Source: JBHFEI01 sp041928815
Lineage (GTDB): Bacteria; Pseudomonadota; Alphaproteobacteria; Rhizobiales; Rhizobiaceae
Direction: 5' to 3'
DNA: 64,000 nt
Assembly (NCBI RefSeq): GCF_041928815.1
Contig: NZ_JBHFEI010000003.1
Coordinates: forward strand, 248,001 to 312,000
Made by a program: the position numbers and the translations under genes. This document shows positions 29,362 to 40,949 of this stretch, in pieces. How positions within the stretch are numbered: the first letter of the stretch is position 1; every line of letters starts with the position of its first letter. The notes under the pieces are model-generated. The model did not search any database and was not told the origin of the DNA. It saw only the letters and a program-made list of their open reading frames with translations.

Positions 29362-30567
29362 TCAGCGTTCGGCGAGTGCCGGTTCGCCCTTGCGCTCGCG
29401 GATGAGGTTGACGAAGCGACGGAAGAGATAGTGGCTGTCCTGCGGACCGGGCGAGGCTTCCGGATGGTGCTGCACCGAGAAGACCGGCTTGCCGGCAAGG
29501 CGCAGGCCGCAGTTGGAGCCGTCGAACAGGGAGACATGCGTCTCCTCGACCCCCGCCGGCAGCGAGGCCGATTCGACGGCGAAGCCGTGGTTCATCGAGA
29601 CGATCTCCACCTTCCCGGTGGTGTGGTCCTTCACCGGATGGTTGGCGCCGTGGTGGCCCTGATGCATCTTGGCCGTGGTGCCGCCGAGCGCCAGCGCCAG
29701 CATCTGGTGGCCGAGGCAGATGCCGAACACCGGCAGGCCGCTGTCGACGAGGTCGCGGATCACCGGCACGGCATAGGTTCCGGTCGCCGCCGGATCGCCC
29801 GGGCCGTTCGACAGGAAGATGCCGTCCGGCTTCTGCGCCAGAACCTCCGCCGCCGTCGTCGTCGCCGGCATGACCGTGACGCGGCAGCCGAGCCCGGCAA
29901 AGAGGCGCAGGATGTTGCGCTTGACGCCGAAGTCGAGCGCGACGACGTGATAGGCGGCATCGGCCTCCTTAAGTTCGGAATAGCCCTTGTCCCAGAGCCA
30001 GGGCGTCTGCTGCCAGCGCGACGTCTGGCCGGAGGTCGCGACCTTGGCAAGGTCGAGATCGACGAGGCCGCTCCAGGCCTTTGCCTCCGCCTTCAGCGCC
30101 TCGACGTCGAAGACGCCGTTCGGATCATGGGCGATGACGGCGTTCGGCATGCCGTTCTCGCGGATCCAGACGGTCAGCGCCCGCGTGTCGATGCCGCAAA
30201 GGCCGATGATGCCGCGCGCCTTCAGCCACTGGTCGAGATGCCTTGCCGCGCGGTAGTTGGAGGGATCGGTGATGTCGGCCTTGAAGATCACGCCGACGGC
30301 ACCGTGGCGCGCCGCCGGCGTCAGGTCCTCGATGTCCTCGTCGTTGGTGCCGATATTGCCGATATGGGGAAAGGTGAAGGTGACGATCTGGCCGAGATAG
30401 GAGGGGTCGGTCAGGATCTCCTGGTAACCGGTGAGCGCGGTGTTGAAGCAGACTTCCGCTTCCACCTTGCCGGTGGCGCCGATCCCCGTGCCCTCGATCA
30501 CGGTGCCGTCGGCAAGAACAAGGAGCGCTGTCGGCGTGTGCGTCGTCCAGGCGGGGGTCGCGGTCAT
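29362..30567 (-). CDS. carA: Carbamoyl-phosphate synthase small subunit
   Basis: Glutamine amidotransferase subunit that supplies ammonia to CarB; 401 residues. The N-terminal CPSase domain has LVLADGTVIEGTGIGATGKV and FNTALTGYQEILTDPSY. The C-terminal class I GATase domain has the nucleophilic cysteine in FGICLGHQMLALA and the catalytic His and Glu in SVQHHPEASPGP. The start at 30567 (MTATPAW) is the family start. It is on the same strand as carB but unlinked, and divergent from yqeY. Confidence 0.97.
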   Translation of the reverse strand: MTATPAWTTHTPTALLVLADGTVIEGTGIGATGKVEAEVCFNTALTGYQEILTDPSYLGQIVTFTFPHIGNIGTNDEDIEDLTPAARHGAVGVIFKADITDPSNYRAARHLDQWLKARGIIGLCGIDTRALTVWIRENGMPNAVIAHDPNGVFDVEALKAEAKAWSGLVDLDLAKVATSGQTSRWQQTPWLWDKGYSELKEADAAYHVVALDFGVKRNILRLFAGLGCRVTVMPATTTAAEVLAQKPDGIFLSNGPGDPAATGTYAVPVIRDLVDSGLPVFGICLGHQMLALALGGTTAKMHQGHHGANHPVKDHTTGKVEIVSMNHGFAVESASLPAGVEETHVSLFDGSNCGLRLAGKPVFSVQHHPEASPGPQDSHYLFRRFVNLIRERKGEPALAER

Positions 30568-30882
30568 GATGTCATCCCGTTCGCCGTCCGGCGCCCGGGC
30601 TTTCGCCAGGCGCGTCAGGAGGGCCGTTGTCGTGGTTGCGTGGAAACGGGGCATGCGGCGGTGCCGTGCCAGTCCGTTTCACCTCTCTCGTGTGCAAGTG
30701 CGGGAAAATAGACAAAGCCCGCCCTCCGGTCAATTCTTGCACGGGAAATTTAGGTCTCTCGCCCGCCCCGTCCGCTGCTCGGCCCGGCGCGCCATTTGCG
30801 CGAGGGGCGGTCCATGGGCTAAAGACGCCCGATCGACGCGGGCCCCGATGCCCGCCGTCATTGCCCCTGAGGGAGAGAGCCC

Positions 30883-31335
30883 ATGCTGCGCGACCGTATC
30901 GCCACTGACATCAAGACCGCCATGAAGGCCCGCGATGCCCGCACGCTCGCGACCGTCCGCCTGATCCAGTCCGCCGTCAACGACCGCGACATCGCCAATC
31001 GCGGAACCGGAAAGCCGGCGGCGAGCGAAGAGGAGATCTTGCAGATCCTCGCCAAGATGATCAAGCAGCGCGAGGAATCGGCAAGGCTCTACGTGGACGG
31101 CGGCCGGCAGGATCTTGCCGACAAGGAGCGCGAGGAAATCGCCGTCATCGAGACCTTCCTGCCGAAGCAGCTCTCCGAGGAAGAGGTGAAGGCCGCCGCC
31201 GCCGCCGCGATCGCCGAGACCGGGGCGCAGGGCATGCGCGACATGGGCAAGGTCGTCGGCCTGCTCAAGCAGCGCCATGCGGGGCAGATGGATTTCTCCC
31301 GCGCCTCCGCCATCGTCAAGGCGCTGCTGACCTGA
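30883..31335 (+). CDS. yqeY: GatB/YqeY domain protein
   Basis: Cytosolic protein of 150 residues made only of the YqeY tRNA-amidotransferase-associated domain: MLRDRIATDIKTAMKARDAR, then LATVRLIQSAVNDRDIANRG and FLPKQLSEEEV. GGGAGAG precedes the ATG. It is found next to dnaG or carA in many alphaproteobacteria. The exact role is unknown; the related GatB tail binds tRNA. Its last 20 bases overlap the convergent downstream gene. Confidence 0.92.
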   Translation: MLRDRIATDIKTAMKARDARTLATVRLIQSAVNDRDIANRGTGKPAASEEEILQILAKMIKQREESARLYVDGGRQDLADKEREEIAVIETFLPKQLSEEEVKAAAAAAIAETGAQGMRDMGKVVGLLKQRHAGQMDFSRASAIVKALLT

Positions 31336-32239
31336 GCGATTCGTGCAGGAGCGGCGAGGTCAGGCCGCGTCCCTCCGTTCCGCCGATCTTGCGCGCGCTC
31401 TGCGCCGCGCGACGGTAGGCCTCCTCGACAAGCGCGAACTTTTCCGCCTGGTAGTCCCAGTATTCGCGGATGAAATCGCGCGAGATCCAGAACCGGCTTT
31501 TGCCGGGCAGGCCGTCCCAGCCGTTGCTGCCCATCTCGGCCGCCTTGCCGATCAGCCGCTTGAGGTGGGTCTTGGAGATCAGGAAATGTTCGGCGACGTC
31601 GCGCGGCGAGAACGGTTCGATCATCACGCGGTCCATGTCGGGATCGAAATCGGTGATGCGGGCGAAGAGGAAATCCATCACGACGCCGCCCGAATTGGCC
31701 CAGGTGAAGAGATCGAAGGTCGGGCCGGGCTGGCGCAGGCGGGGGTTTCGCAGGATGCGGCTGGCAAGAAAGGGCTGGAGCCGCGCGATCAGGCAGGGGT
31801 CGTTCTCAAAGGTTGCGACGCGCGAACCGCCGTCGAGGCTGTCGAGGAGAGCGAGATGGCAGCGCACCCATTTTCGCATCGCCGTCATCGCCTGCTCGGT
31901 CGGCTCCAGTCGCCTTATCCGCTTGTCCGGCGGCTCGGAGAGCAGGCGCAGGAGCTTGTAGGCCTGCATTTCCTGCAGGAAGCTCGCTGCCGTGTTGCGG
32001 CTGGCGATATTGTGGCCGGTGACCGCGGCGATGAAGCGGGCAGCGTAGAGGCCGCCCTCGTGTCCCGTGTCGAAATGCAGGGCGAAGCCGGCATGGGCCA
32101 TCAGCCATCGCTGCTGCGAGGCGAAGATCGAGCTCACCCGCGGGTTTTCGCTGTAGCCGGCGACCATCGTGCGGGCATGCCCGAGGATGGCGTTGAAAAA
32201 GTCCGGGCTGGAGGCGAATTCTGAAACTGAAATAGGCAT
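31316..32239 (-). CDS. Putative DNA-binding (HTH) protein, unrecognised
   Basis: Not assigned to a named family. The 307-residue product has no signal peptide or membrane helix. The middle is rich in Arg and Leu, and a C-terminal segment (SPRDVAEHFLISKTHLKRLI, about residues 213-232) looks like a helix-turn-helix of the AraC/MarR kind, which suggests a regulator. The ATG at 32239 (MPISVSEFA) follows a weak GGA; an in-frame TTG lies 12 bases upstream. It is divergent from dnaG (202 bases between) and overlaps the yqeY end by 20 bases, tail to tail. Confidence 0.75.
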   Translation of the reverse strand: MPISVSEFASSPDFFNAILGHARTMVAGYSENPRVSSIFASQQRWLMAHAGFALHFDTGHEGGLYAARFIAAVTGHNIASRNTAASFLQEMQAYKLLRLLSEPPDKRIRRLEPTEQAMTAMRKWVRCHLALLDSLDGGSRVATFENDPCLIARLQPFLASRILRNPRLRQPGPTFDLFTWANSGGVVMDFLFARITDFDPDMDRVMIEPFSPRDVAEHFLISKTHLKRLIGKAAEMGSNGWDGLPGKSRFWISRDFIREYWDYQAEKFALVEEAYRRAAQSARKIGGTEGRGLTSPLLHESLRSAAP

Positions 32240-32441
32240 AAAGTAGTCCAATCCAATCGGCTTATGTCTTCGCTTGCCTCATTTCCGCCGTCAAATCATT
32301 TCTGCACGAAGCATCAACGCCTGATCCTCGGATTCGGTTTCATCAGCGAGCGCTTATGGGCGACGAATTTCGCGCCCGGCGCAAGGCTTCGGACTGGTTT
32401 GCCTCCGGCCTCGTGGCTATAACGACCGGGCGAGGTGTTTT

Positions 32442-34415
32442 ATGCGTTTCCCATCCCATTTTCTCGACGAGATCCGTGATCGCGTTCCGATCTCGAGCGT
32501 GATCGGCCGGCGCGTGACCTGGGACCGCAAGAAGACGAACACGACGCGCGGCGACTTCTGGGCCTGCTGCCCGTTTCACGGCGAGAAGTCGCCGAGCTTT
32601 CACTGCGAGGACCGGAAGGGGCGCTACCACTGTTTCGGCTGTGGCGTATCGGGCGATCATTTCCGTTTTTTGACGGATCTCGACGGCGTCAGCTTTCCGG
32701 AAGCCGTGCAGCAGATCGCCGACATGGCGGGCGTCGCCATGCCGCAGCCGGACGCCGAGGCCGAGCGGCGCGACCGGGAGCGCACCGGGCTGATCGACGT
32801 GATGGAGATGGCGGCCGCGTTCTTCGAGGAGCAATTGCAGACCGCCGCCGGCGCCAGGGCCCGGGCCTATCTGCGCGATCGCGGCCTGACGGGCCGGACC
32901 ATCGAGACGTTCCGCCTCGGCTATGCGCCCGACAGCCGCAATGCGCTCAAGGAATTCCTCGCCGGGAAGGGCGTGCCGAAGGAGCAGATCGAGGCCTGCG
33001 GGCTCGTGGTGCATGGACCCGAGATCCCCGTCTCCTACGACCGGTTCCGCGACCGCATCACCTTCCCGATCCTTTCCTCCCGGGAAAAGGTGATTGCCTT
33101 CGGCGGCCGCGCCATGTCCGCCGACGCGCCGGCGAAATATTTGAACTCGAACGAAACCGAGCTCTTCCACAAGGGCAACGTGCTCTACAACTTCGCCCGG
33201 GCGCGCCGGGCAGCGCAAGGGGCGGACGGGGCCGGCACGATCATCGCCGTCGAGGGCTATATGGACGTGATCGCGCTGCACCAGGCGGGCGTCGGCAACG
33301 CCGTGGCGCCGCTCGGCACGGCACTGACCGAGAACCAACTCGATCTCCTGTGGAAGATGACGCCGCAGCCCGTTCTCTGCTTCGACGGCGACGGGGCGGG
33401 GATCCGCGCCGCCAACCGCGCCCTCGACCTCGCCTTGCCGCACCTGAAGCCGGGGCGCTCGCTGCGCTTCGCCCTGCTGCCGGACGGCAAGGATCCCGAC
33501 GATCTCGTGCGCCAGGACGGTCGCGCCGCCTTCGACCGGGTGCTCGACGCCGCCCGGTCCCTGTCCGAGATGCTGTGGCAGCGCGAGACGCAAGGGACTT
33601 CCTTCGACACGCCGGAGAAACGGGCCGAGCTCGAGGCCCGGCTGAAGCAGGTGACGGGGGTGATCGCCGACGAGAGCGTGCGGCGCCATTACGGGCAGGA
33701 CGTCCGCGACCGGCTGAACGCCTTTTTCCAGGGCGCGCGCCGTTCCGGCGGCGATGCCTTCGCCGGCCGTCGCCGCGAGGGCGAGCGGCGTGATCGGGGC
33801 GGGCGCGACGCAAGGGGGGCGCCGCGCCCCGTTTCCGACCGCCTCGCCCAGTCCTCCCTCGTCAGCGGCAACAGGGCGGTGCCGCTCCTGCGCGAAAGCG
33901 TGCTGGTTCTGACCATCGTCAGCCATCCGCAGCTCCTCTTCGACGAGTTCGACGAGATGTCGGCGATGGATTTCGATCATCCCGACCTGAAGCGCTTTTG
34001 GCCGGAGATCCTTAACATCGCCGCCGCGCGCGGACCGAAACTGTCGCCCGAGGCGCTGCGCGAGGCGATCGCCGCCGCCGGCTTCGGGCCGCTCGTCGAG
34101 GCGCTCGACCGGCAGATCCGCAATGCGCGGCTGTGGACGGCGACCGAGGCGGCCGCCTTCGAGGATGCGCGCGAGGGCTATCTGCAGGCGCTGGCGCTGC
34201 ACAAGCGCGGCCGCGCGCTCTCGGCCCAGCGCCGCGAACTGGAGCAGGAACTGGCCCAGGCGATCGAGGATGGCGACGGCGACGGGGTTCCCGCGATCCT
34301 GCGCGCGCTGGAGGAAGTGCAGGCGGAGATCGCCAGGCTCGAGAACCAGGAGGCGATCATCGACGGTTTCGGCGTGCTGTCCGGTCGGGTCAAGGGGCCG
34401 GCGGGTGCCCGATGA
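32442..34415 (+). CDS. dnaG: DNA primase
   Basis: Synthesises RNA primers at the replication fork; 657 residues. The N-terminal CHC2 zinc finger uses C43, H46, C64 and C67 in CCPFHGEKSPSF and YHCFGCG. The TOPRIM catalytic core has VEGYMDVIAL (E271) and FDGDGAG (D315, D317). The C-terminal helicase-binding region is rich in Glu and Arg, with LARLENQEAIID-like helices. It heads the dnaG-recQ-(GIY-YIG)-rpoD run, a rhizobial form of the macromolecular-synthesis operon; rpsU is not adjacent. Confidence 0.97.
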   Translation: MRFPSHFLDEIRDRVPISSVIGRRVTWDRKKTNTTRGDFWACCPFHGEKSPSFHCEDRKGRYHCFGCGVSGDHFRFLTDLDGVSFPEAVQQIADMAGVAMPQPDAEAERRDRERTGLIDVMEMAAAFFEEQLQTAAGARARAYLRDRGLTGRTIETFRLGYAPDSRNALKEFLAGKGVPKEQIEACGLVVHGPEIPVSYDRFRDRITFPILSSREKVIAFGGRAMSADAPAKYLNSNETELFHKGNVLYNFARARRAAQGADGAGTIIAVEGYMDVIALHQAGVGNAVAPLGTALTENQLDLLWKMTPQPVLCFDGDGAGIRAANRALDLALPHLKPGRSLRFALLPDGKDPDDLVRQDGRAAFDRVLDAARSLSEMLWQRETQGTSFDTPEKRAELEARLKQVTGVIADESVRRHYGQDVRDRLNAFFQGARRSGGDAFAGRRREGERRDRGGRDARGAPRPVSDRLAQSSLVSGNRAVPLLRESVLVLTIVSHPQLLFDEFDEMSAMDFDHPDLKRFWPEILNIAAARGPKLSPEALREAIAAAGFGPLVEALDRQIRNARLWTATEAAAFEDAREGYLQALALHKRGRALSAQRRELEQELAQAIEDGDGDGVPAILRALEEVQAEIARLENQEAIIDGFGVLSGRVKGPAGAR

Positions 34416-34448
34416 GGCAGGCTGCCGGCGACAGGACGGGGATCCATC

Positions 34449-36323
34449 ATGAAGGGTGACGCGATGCAGGGTGGTGGCGCGATCAAGCGGCTGTTTAAGG
34501 GCGGGCGCCGCGACCCGCTCGACGTGCTGCGCAGCGTCTATGGCTATTCCGCCTTTCGCGGCGAGCAGCAGCGCGTCATCGAGCGGGTCGTGGCCGGTGG
34601 CGATGCGGTGGTGCTGTTTCCGACGGGTGCGGGAAAGTCGCTCTGCTTCCAGATCCCCGCGCTCTGCCGCGAGGGCGTCGGCCTCGTCGTCTCGCCGCTG
34701 ATCGCGCTGATGCGCGACCAGGTCGAGGCGATGACGCAGCTCGGTGTCCGGGCGGCGGCGCTCAACTCGTCGCTGACGCGGGAGGAGTTCCTCGCTGTCC
34801 GCCGTTCGCTCGCCGCCGGCACGCTTGACCTTCTCTACGTCACCCCGGAGCGCATCGTCACGCCGGCCTTCCGCGAGATGATGGAAGGTGTGCCGATCGC
34901 GCTCCTTGCCATCGACGAGGCGCATTGCGTGTCGCAATGGGGGCATGACTTCCGGCCGGAATACCGCGCGCTCGGCGCCTTTGCCGAGCAGTTTCCCGGC
35001 GTGCCGCGCCTGGCGCTGACGGCGACGGCCGATCCGCACACGCGCGACGACATCATCGAGCGGCTGCGGCTCGATGCAGCGGAAGTGTTCACCACCAGCT
35101 TTGACCGGCCGAACATCGCCTACGAGATCGCCGAGCGCGACCAGCCGCGCCAGCAGCTCCTGCGCTTTCTCGCCCGCCATCCGGGCGAAAGCGGCATCGT
35201 CTACTGCCTGTCGCGCGCCAAGGTCGAGGAGACCGCCGAATGGCTGAATGCGCAGGGCCTGCGCGCTCTGCCCTACCATGCCGGCATGGACCGGGCGCTG
35301 CGCGACGCAAACCAGGATGCCTTCCTGAAGGAGGACGCGCTCTGCCTGGTGGCGACCGTCGCCTTCGGCATGGGCATCGACAAGCCGGACGTGCGCTATG
35401 TCGCCCATCTCGACCTGCCGGGCTCGGTCGAGGCCTATTACCAGGAGACCGGCCGCGCCGGGCGCGACGGGCTGCCCTCGGACGTGTGGATGGCCTATGG
35501 CATGGCCGACGTGGTGCAGCGTCGCCGCATGATCGACGAGGGCGGGGCGGCCGACGAGGTGAAGCGGGTCGAGCGCGCCAAGCTCAACGCGCTTCTCGCG
35601 ATCTGCGAAACGGTCGGCTGCCGGCGCCAGGCGATCCTTGCCCATTTCGGCGAGGCCCATCCGGGCGGCTGCGGCAATTGCGACACCTGCAACACGCCGG
35701 TCGAGACCTGGGACGGGACGGAGGCCGCCATCAAGGCGCTGGCCGCCATCTACCGCACCGGCGAGCGCTTCGGCACCGGCCACCTGATCGACGTCCTCAC
35801 CGGCAAGGCGAACGAAAAGACCGAGCGCTTCGGGCACACGCAGATGCCGGTCTTCGGCGCGGGACGCGACATCGCGCCCGGCGTCTGGCAGTCGATCTTC
35901 CGCCAGTTGCTCGCCGGCGGGCTCGTCAGCGTCGACCACGGCGCCTATGGCGCGCTGAAGCTCGAGCCGGAGGCACGCGCCGTCTTCCGCCGCGAGCGTG
36001 AGGTGCGCTTCCGAAAGGACCGGCCGCAAACGGGCCGGAAGGCGAGGGCAGGGCAGGCGCCGGCCGCGCGCGACCGGTCGACCCTTTCGGGCGACGATCG
36101 CGCGCTCTTCGAGAAGCTGCGGGCCGAGCGCCTGTCGATCGCCAAGGACCTCGACGTGCCGCCCTATGTGATCTTCCCGGACACGACGCTGATCGCGCTG
36201 GCGCGGGAACGGCCGCGCGATCTCGCCGAGCTTCTCGACATTCCCGGCATCGGCGAGACCAAGCGCGACCGCTTCGGCGAGGCCTTCCTCGCGGTGATCG
36301 GGGATTTCGTCGAGACGATGTGA
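34449..36323 (+). CDS. recQ: ATP-dependent DNA helicase RecQ
   Basis: SF2 3'-5' helicase in recombination and fork repair; 624 residues. Walker A is PTGAGKS (K63), motif II is DEAHCVSQW (D156-H159), and motif VI is QETGRAGRDG. The zinc-binding RQC region has CRRQAILAHFGEAHPGGCG followed by NCDTC, and a C-terminal HRDC domain contains LDIPGIGETKRDRFGE. It starts 33 bases after dnaG and is likely cotranscribed. RecQ between dnaG and rpoD is not the classical operon content. Confidence 0.95.
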   Translation: MKGDAMQGGGAIKRLFKGGRRDPLDVLRSVYGYSAFRGEQQRVIERVVAGGDAVVLFPTGAGKSLCFQIPALCREGVGLVVSPLIALMRDQVEAMTQLGVRAAALNSSLTREEFLAVRRSLAAGTLDLLYVTPERIVTPAFREMMEGVPIALLAIDEAHCVSQWGHDFRPEYRALGAFAEQFPGVPRLALTATADPHTRDDIIERLRLDAAEVFTTSFDRPNIAYEIAERDQPRQQLLRFLARHPGESGIVYCLSRAKVEETAEWLNAQGLRALPYHAGMDRALRDANQDAFLKEDALCLVATVAFGMGIDKPDVRYVAHLDLPGSVEAYYQETGRAGRDGLPSDVWMAYGMADVVQRRRMIDEGGAADEVKRVERAKLNALLAICETVGCRRQAILAHFGEAHPGGCGNCDTCNTPVETWDGTEAAIKALAAIYRTGERFGTGHLIDVLTGKANEKTERFGHTQMPVFGAGRDIAPGVWQSIFRQLLAGGLVSVDHGAYGALKLEPEARAVFRREREVRFRKDRPQTGRKARAGQAPAARDRSTLSGDDRALFEKLRAERLSIAKDLDVPPYVIFPDTTLIALARERPRDLAELLDIPGIGETKRDRFGEAFLAVIGDFVETM

Positions 36324-36399
36324 CTGCTGCCCGCGGCGGAGCACGGAGGTCGAAGGGGCGCCCATCCCTCCGCGGGCTGGGGATGAACGGAGGCGGGAA

Positions 36400-36714
36400 A
36401 TGGGCGGCGGTGTCATCGACAAGATCACTTACCCGAACGGAAAAATCTACGTCGGGCAGGACCGGACGCGCAGCATCCTCTATTTCGGCAGTCCGGCGCG
36501 GCACCGGGTGGCCGCTGATTTTTCCGCGGATCAGTACCGGGATTTTTCCGTTCGGCGCGAGATCCTGTGGGAGTCGGACTCGGCGTCAAGAGCGGAACTG
36601 ACGGCGATGGAGCTTGAATGGATCCGGCGTTTCGGTTCCAACGACCCGGCCGTCGGCTACAATCGATGGCCACCCACGGCCGGAGCGCGTAATCCTCGCC
36701 TGCCGGAAGAGTGA
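36400..36714 (+). CDS. Small GIY-YIG-type nuclease-superfamily protein
   Basis: A 104-residue protein that resembles a minimal GIY-YIG domain. The motif KITYPNGKIYVGQD (8-21) fits GIY...YVG, acidic residues follow in SRAELTAMELEWIRRFG (E66 and E71 candidates), and the terminal N88 of GYNRWP matches the conserved Asn. The expected catalytic Arg is not certain among R22, R24 and R35. GGAGG lies seven bases before the ATG. It lies 76 bases after recQ and 412 before rpoD. A free-standing structure-specific nuclease is the likely role; activity is inferred. Confidence 0.75.
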   Translation: MGGGVIDKITYPNGKIYVGQDRTRSILYFGSPARHRVAADFSADQYRDFSVRREILWESDSASRAELTAMELEWIRRFGSNDPAVGYNRWPPTAGARNPRLPEE

Positions 36715-37126
36715 GGACCGTTCACTTTTCCTTCGCCGCCGCGCGGGCCCCTTGTCTTTCTCAGCCGGCCCACTACATGCGGGTGCAAGCGGAGGAATGG
36801 TGCAATGATCGCGTTCCCGGCAGATTCCGTCGTCTCATCGTCAGTAAAGGCTTGACGTGGCCGATTTTTATGGGAATCACCATTCTCATTAGAAGAGGCG
36901 TCGTGATAGGGCTTCGGGCCGGATATCATGCCACGTCAGCCAGCGGCTGTCTCCACCTGAGGAGCGCCGGCGGAACTGCAAGGGTCACCGTGGTTAATCA
37001 GGCTTTAAACATCATCCCGTTACGTCAGGGGAAATGAGTCGCAGGGCCGCAGCCGCGCATGGCCCCTCAGGCGACGAATTTGCAGCGCCCTAGAAGTGAA
37101 AGCTGTCCAAGGAAAGCGACGACTAC
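36715..37126. other. rpoD upstream region, no gene
   Basis: These 412 bases hold no credible gene. A CTTGACG element at 36851-36857, matching the alphaproteobacterial -35 consensus, is followed about 17 bases later by AATCAC, a weak -10. This may be the rpoD promoter, which would give a long leader. Several A/T-rich and palindromic patches are present, but no specific RNA fold is claimed. Confidence 0.35.
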
Positions 37127-39187
<2,061 letters not shown>

Positions 39188-39214
39188 GGCGAAGGCATCC
39201 ACCCGATTTTTGAA

Positions 39215-39246
39215 GGCCCGGCCCGCGGCAGCGCGCCGGGCCTTTT
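39215..39246 (+). terminator. Rho-independent terminator of rpoD
   Basis: An 8-bp GC stem (GGCCCGGC at 39215-39222 with GCCGGGCC at 39235-39242) and four Ts (39243-39246) lie 27 bases after the rpoD stop. Confidence 0.85.
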
Positions 39247-39331
39247 CGCATGCGCGACAGGGACAGGTCGATCAAAACCGATCGTTAAGTTTTACCATTT
39301 ATAAAGTTTCGCCAAACGAGAGAGCTTGTCC

Positions 39332-39901
39332 GTGCGTATCGCTTGTTTGTGCCTGATGCTGATCCTTCTGTCCGGCTGCGCCAGCATTCCGCGCCAGCAG
39401 GGCAATGTCTGCGCGGTGTTTTCCCAGAAGGACGGGATGTTCGGCAACTGGCGGCGCGCCGCCAACGCGGCCGAACGCGAATACGGCATTCCCGTGCCGA
39501 TCCTGATGGCGACGATCTACACGGAATCGGGTTTCCGCCACAATGCGCGGCCACCGCGCAAGATGCTGCTCGGCTTCATTCCGTGGACGCGGGAATCGAG
39601 CGCCTACGGCTATTCGCAGGCGCTGGACGGCACCTGGGACCGCTATCGGCGTGCGACGGGCCGCTTTGCCGCACGCCGCACGAATTTCGCCGACGCAATC
39701 CGCTTCATCGGCTGGTATCACTACCAGAGCCACCGGACGAACGGCATTGCCCGCAACGACGCCTACCGCCTCTACCTAGCCTATTACAGCGGCCATGGCG
39801 GCTACGCGCGCGGCTCCTTCACCGCGACCGCGCGCAAGGGCGCGGCGCGGGCGGCGAAGATCGCCACGACCTATGCCCGGCAGTTGCGCGGCGGCTGCTG
39901 A
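39332..39901 (+). CDS. Lipoprotein with lysozyme-like transglycosylase (SLT) domain
   Basis: Probable peptidoglycan-acting lytic transglycosylase lipoprotein of 189 residues. The signal peptide RIACLCLMLILLSGC ends in the lipobox LSGC, with the lipid-modified cysteine near residue 16. The mature part has a Slt-type core: AAEREYGIPVPILMATIYTE (the Glu of ATIYTESGF is the catalytic candidate), AYGYSQALDGTWDRYR and YYSGHGGYARGS. The start is not ATG: the GTG at 39332 is placed about 8 bases from GAGAG, while a TTG at 39326 is also in frame. Confidence 0.88.
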   Translation: MRIACLCLMLILLSGCASIPRQQGNVCAVFSQKDGMFGNWRRAANAAEREYGIPVPILMATIYTESGFRHNARPPRKMLLGFIPWTRESSAYGYSQALDGTWDRYRRATGRFAARRTNFADAIRFIGWYHYQSHRTNGIARNDAYRLYLAYYSGHGGYARGSFTATARKGAARAAKIATTYARQLRGGC

Positions 39902-40003
39902 GGCAGGGCCCGGCGTCGCCGACATCGATCCGCACTGCCGCGCGGAACCGAAACGGTGCAGGCGCCGTTGCGGACGAGATCGACGGGAGAGGGACTATTC
40001 GCG

Positions 40004-40357
40004 ATGTCCTATGCCGACGGATTCATCGTCGCCGTGCCGAAGGACCGGCTGGAGGAATACAAGCGGCTGGCCCTCAAGGCAGGCGAGGTGTGGAAGGAGC
40101 ATGGCGCGCTCGCCTATGTCGAATGCATCGGCGACGACGCGCCCTATGGCGAACTGACCTCCTTTCCTCGCGCGGTACAGGCGCGTGACCACGAGGTGAT
40201 CGCCTTTTCATGGATCCTCTATGCGTCGCGCGAGGCACGCGACAGCATCAACGAGAAGGTGATGGCCGATCCACGGCTGAAGGACGCGATGTCCGACCTG
40301 CCCTTCGACGGCAAGCGGATGATCTATGGCGGCTTCGTTCCGTTCGTCGCGCTTTGA
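40004..40357 (+). CDS. DUF1428 family protein
   Basis: Small cytosolic protein of 117 residues, typical for DUF1428: MSYADGFIVAVPKDRLEEYK, FSWILYASREARD and FDGKRMIYGGFVPFV. The fold is a dimeric ferredoxin-like barrel; the function is unknown. An in-frame extension to 39956 is less likely than the ATG at 40004. It is followed by the YjbQ-family gene 87 bases on, in the same direction. Confidence 0.88.
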   Translation: MSYADGFIVAVPKDRLEEYKRLALKAGEVWKEHGALAYVECIGDDAPYGELTSFPRAVQARDHEVIAFSWILYASREARDSINEKVMADPRLKDAMSDLPFDGKRMIYGGFVPFVAL

Positions 40358-40444
40358 GCCCGGCGCGCTTGCGGTTCCGCCCCTTGCGTGCCACACAGTC
40401 TTCGAGGGACGGCGACGGGGCGCCGTCGTTTCGAGGGGACCGGC

Positions 40445-40867
40445 ATGCCGCAGACGATCGTCACCGTCGCAACGCGCGGGCAGGGATTCTACGAGATCAC
40501 CCGCGAGGCCCAGGCCTTCGTCGGAAGACATGCGCCGCAGGAGGGCCTGCTCACGCTCTTCGTGCGCCATACGTCGGCGTCGCTGATCGTCCAGGAAAAC
40601 GCCGACGCCTCCGTGCGCACCGATCTGTCGTGGTTCTTTCACCGGCTCGTGCCCTCGACCGACGATCCCTCGATGGACTGGATCGTGCATCGTGACGAAG
40701 GGCCGGACGACATGCCGGCCCATATCAAGGCGGCGCTGACCGCCGTGTCGCTCGGCGTGCCGGTGACGGCCGGCCGGCTGATGCTCGGCACCTGGCAGGG
40801 CATCTACCTCTTCGAGCATCGCGACCTGCCGCACCGGCGCGAGATCGTGCTGCATCTCGGCGCCTGA
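40445..40867 (+). CDS. YjbQ-family (UPF0047) protein
   Basis: Protein of 140 residues of the YjbQ/secondary thiamine-phosphate synthase family: FVRHTSASLIVQENADASVR carries the His and Asn metal-site residues, and GRLMLGTWQGIYLFEHRD is the hallmark C-terminal block. Some members show weak thiamine-phosphate synthase activity; the true role is not settled. The start is the ATG at 40445 (MPQTIVTV). It may share a transcript with DUF1428. Confidence 0.9.
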   Translation: MPQTIVTVATRGQGFYEITREAQAFVGRHAPQEGLLTLFVRHTSASLIVQENADASVRTDLSWFFHRLVPSTDDPSMDWIVHRDEGPDDMPAHIKAALTAVSLGVPVTAGRLMLGTWQGIYLFEHRDLPHRREIVLHLGA

Positions 40868-40949
40868 GGGCGGGCCACCCTCCCTTGAGGGGAGGCCGGC
40901 ATCGCCCTATCTCCTAGAGACAAAAAGAAAACCGGACGGGAGGATCAGG

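Noticed and set aside
32343..36428. A 1361-codon open frame opposite dnaG and recQ
   Set aside because: In GC-rich genes the complementary frame is often free of stops. The reading has no family features, and both genes on the other strand are certain.
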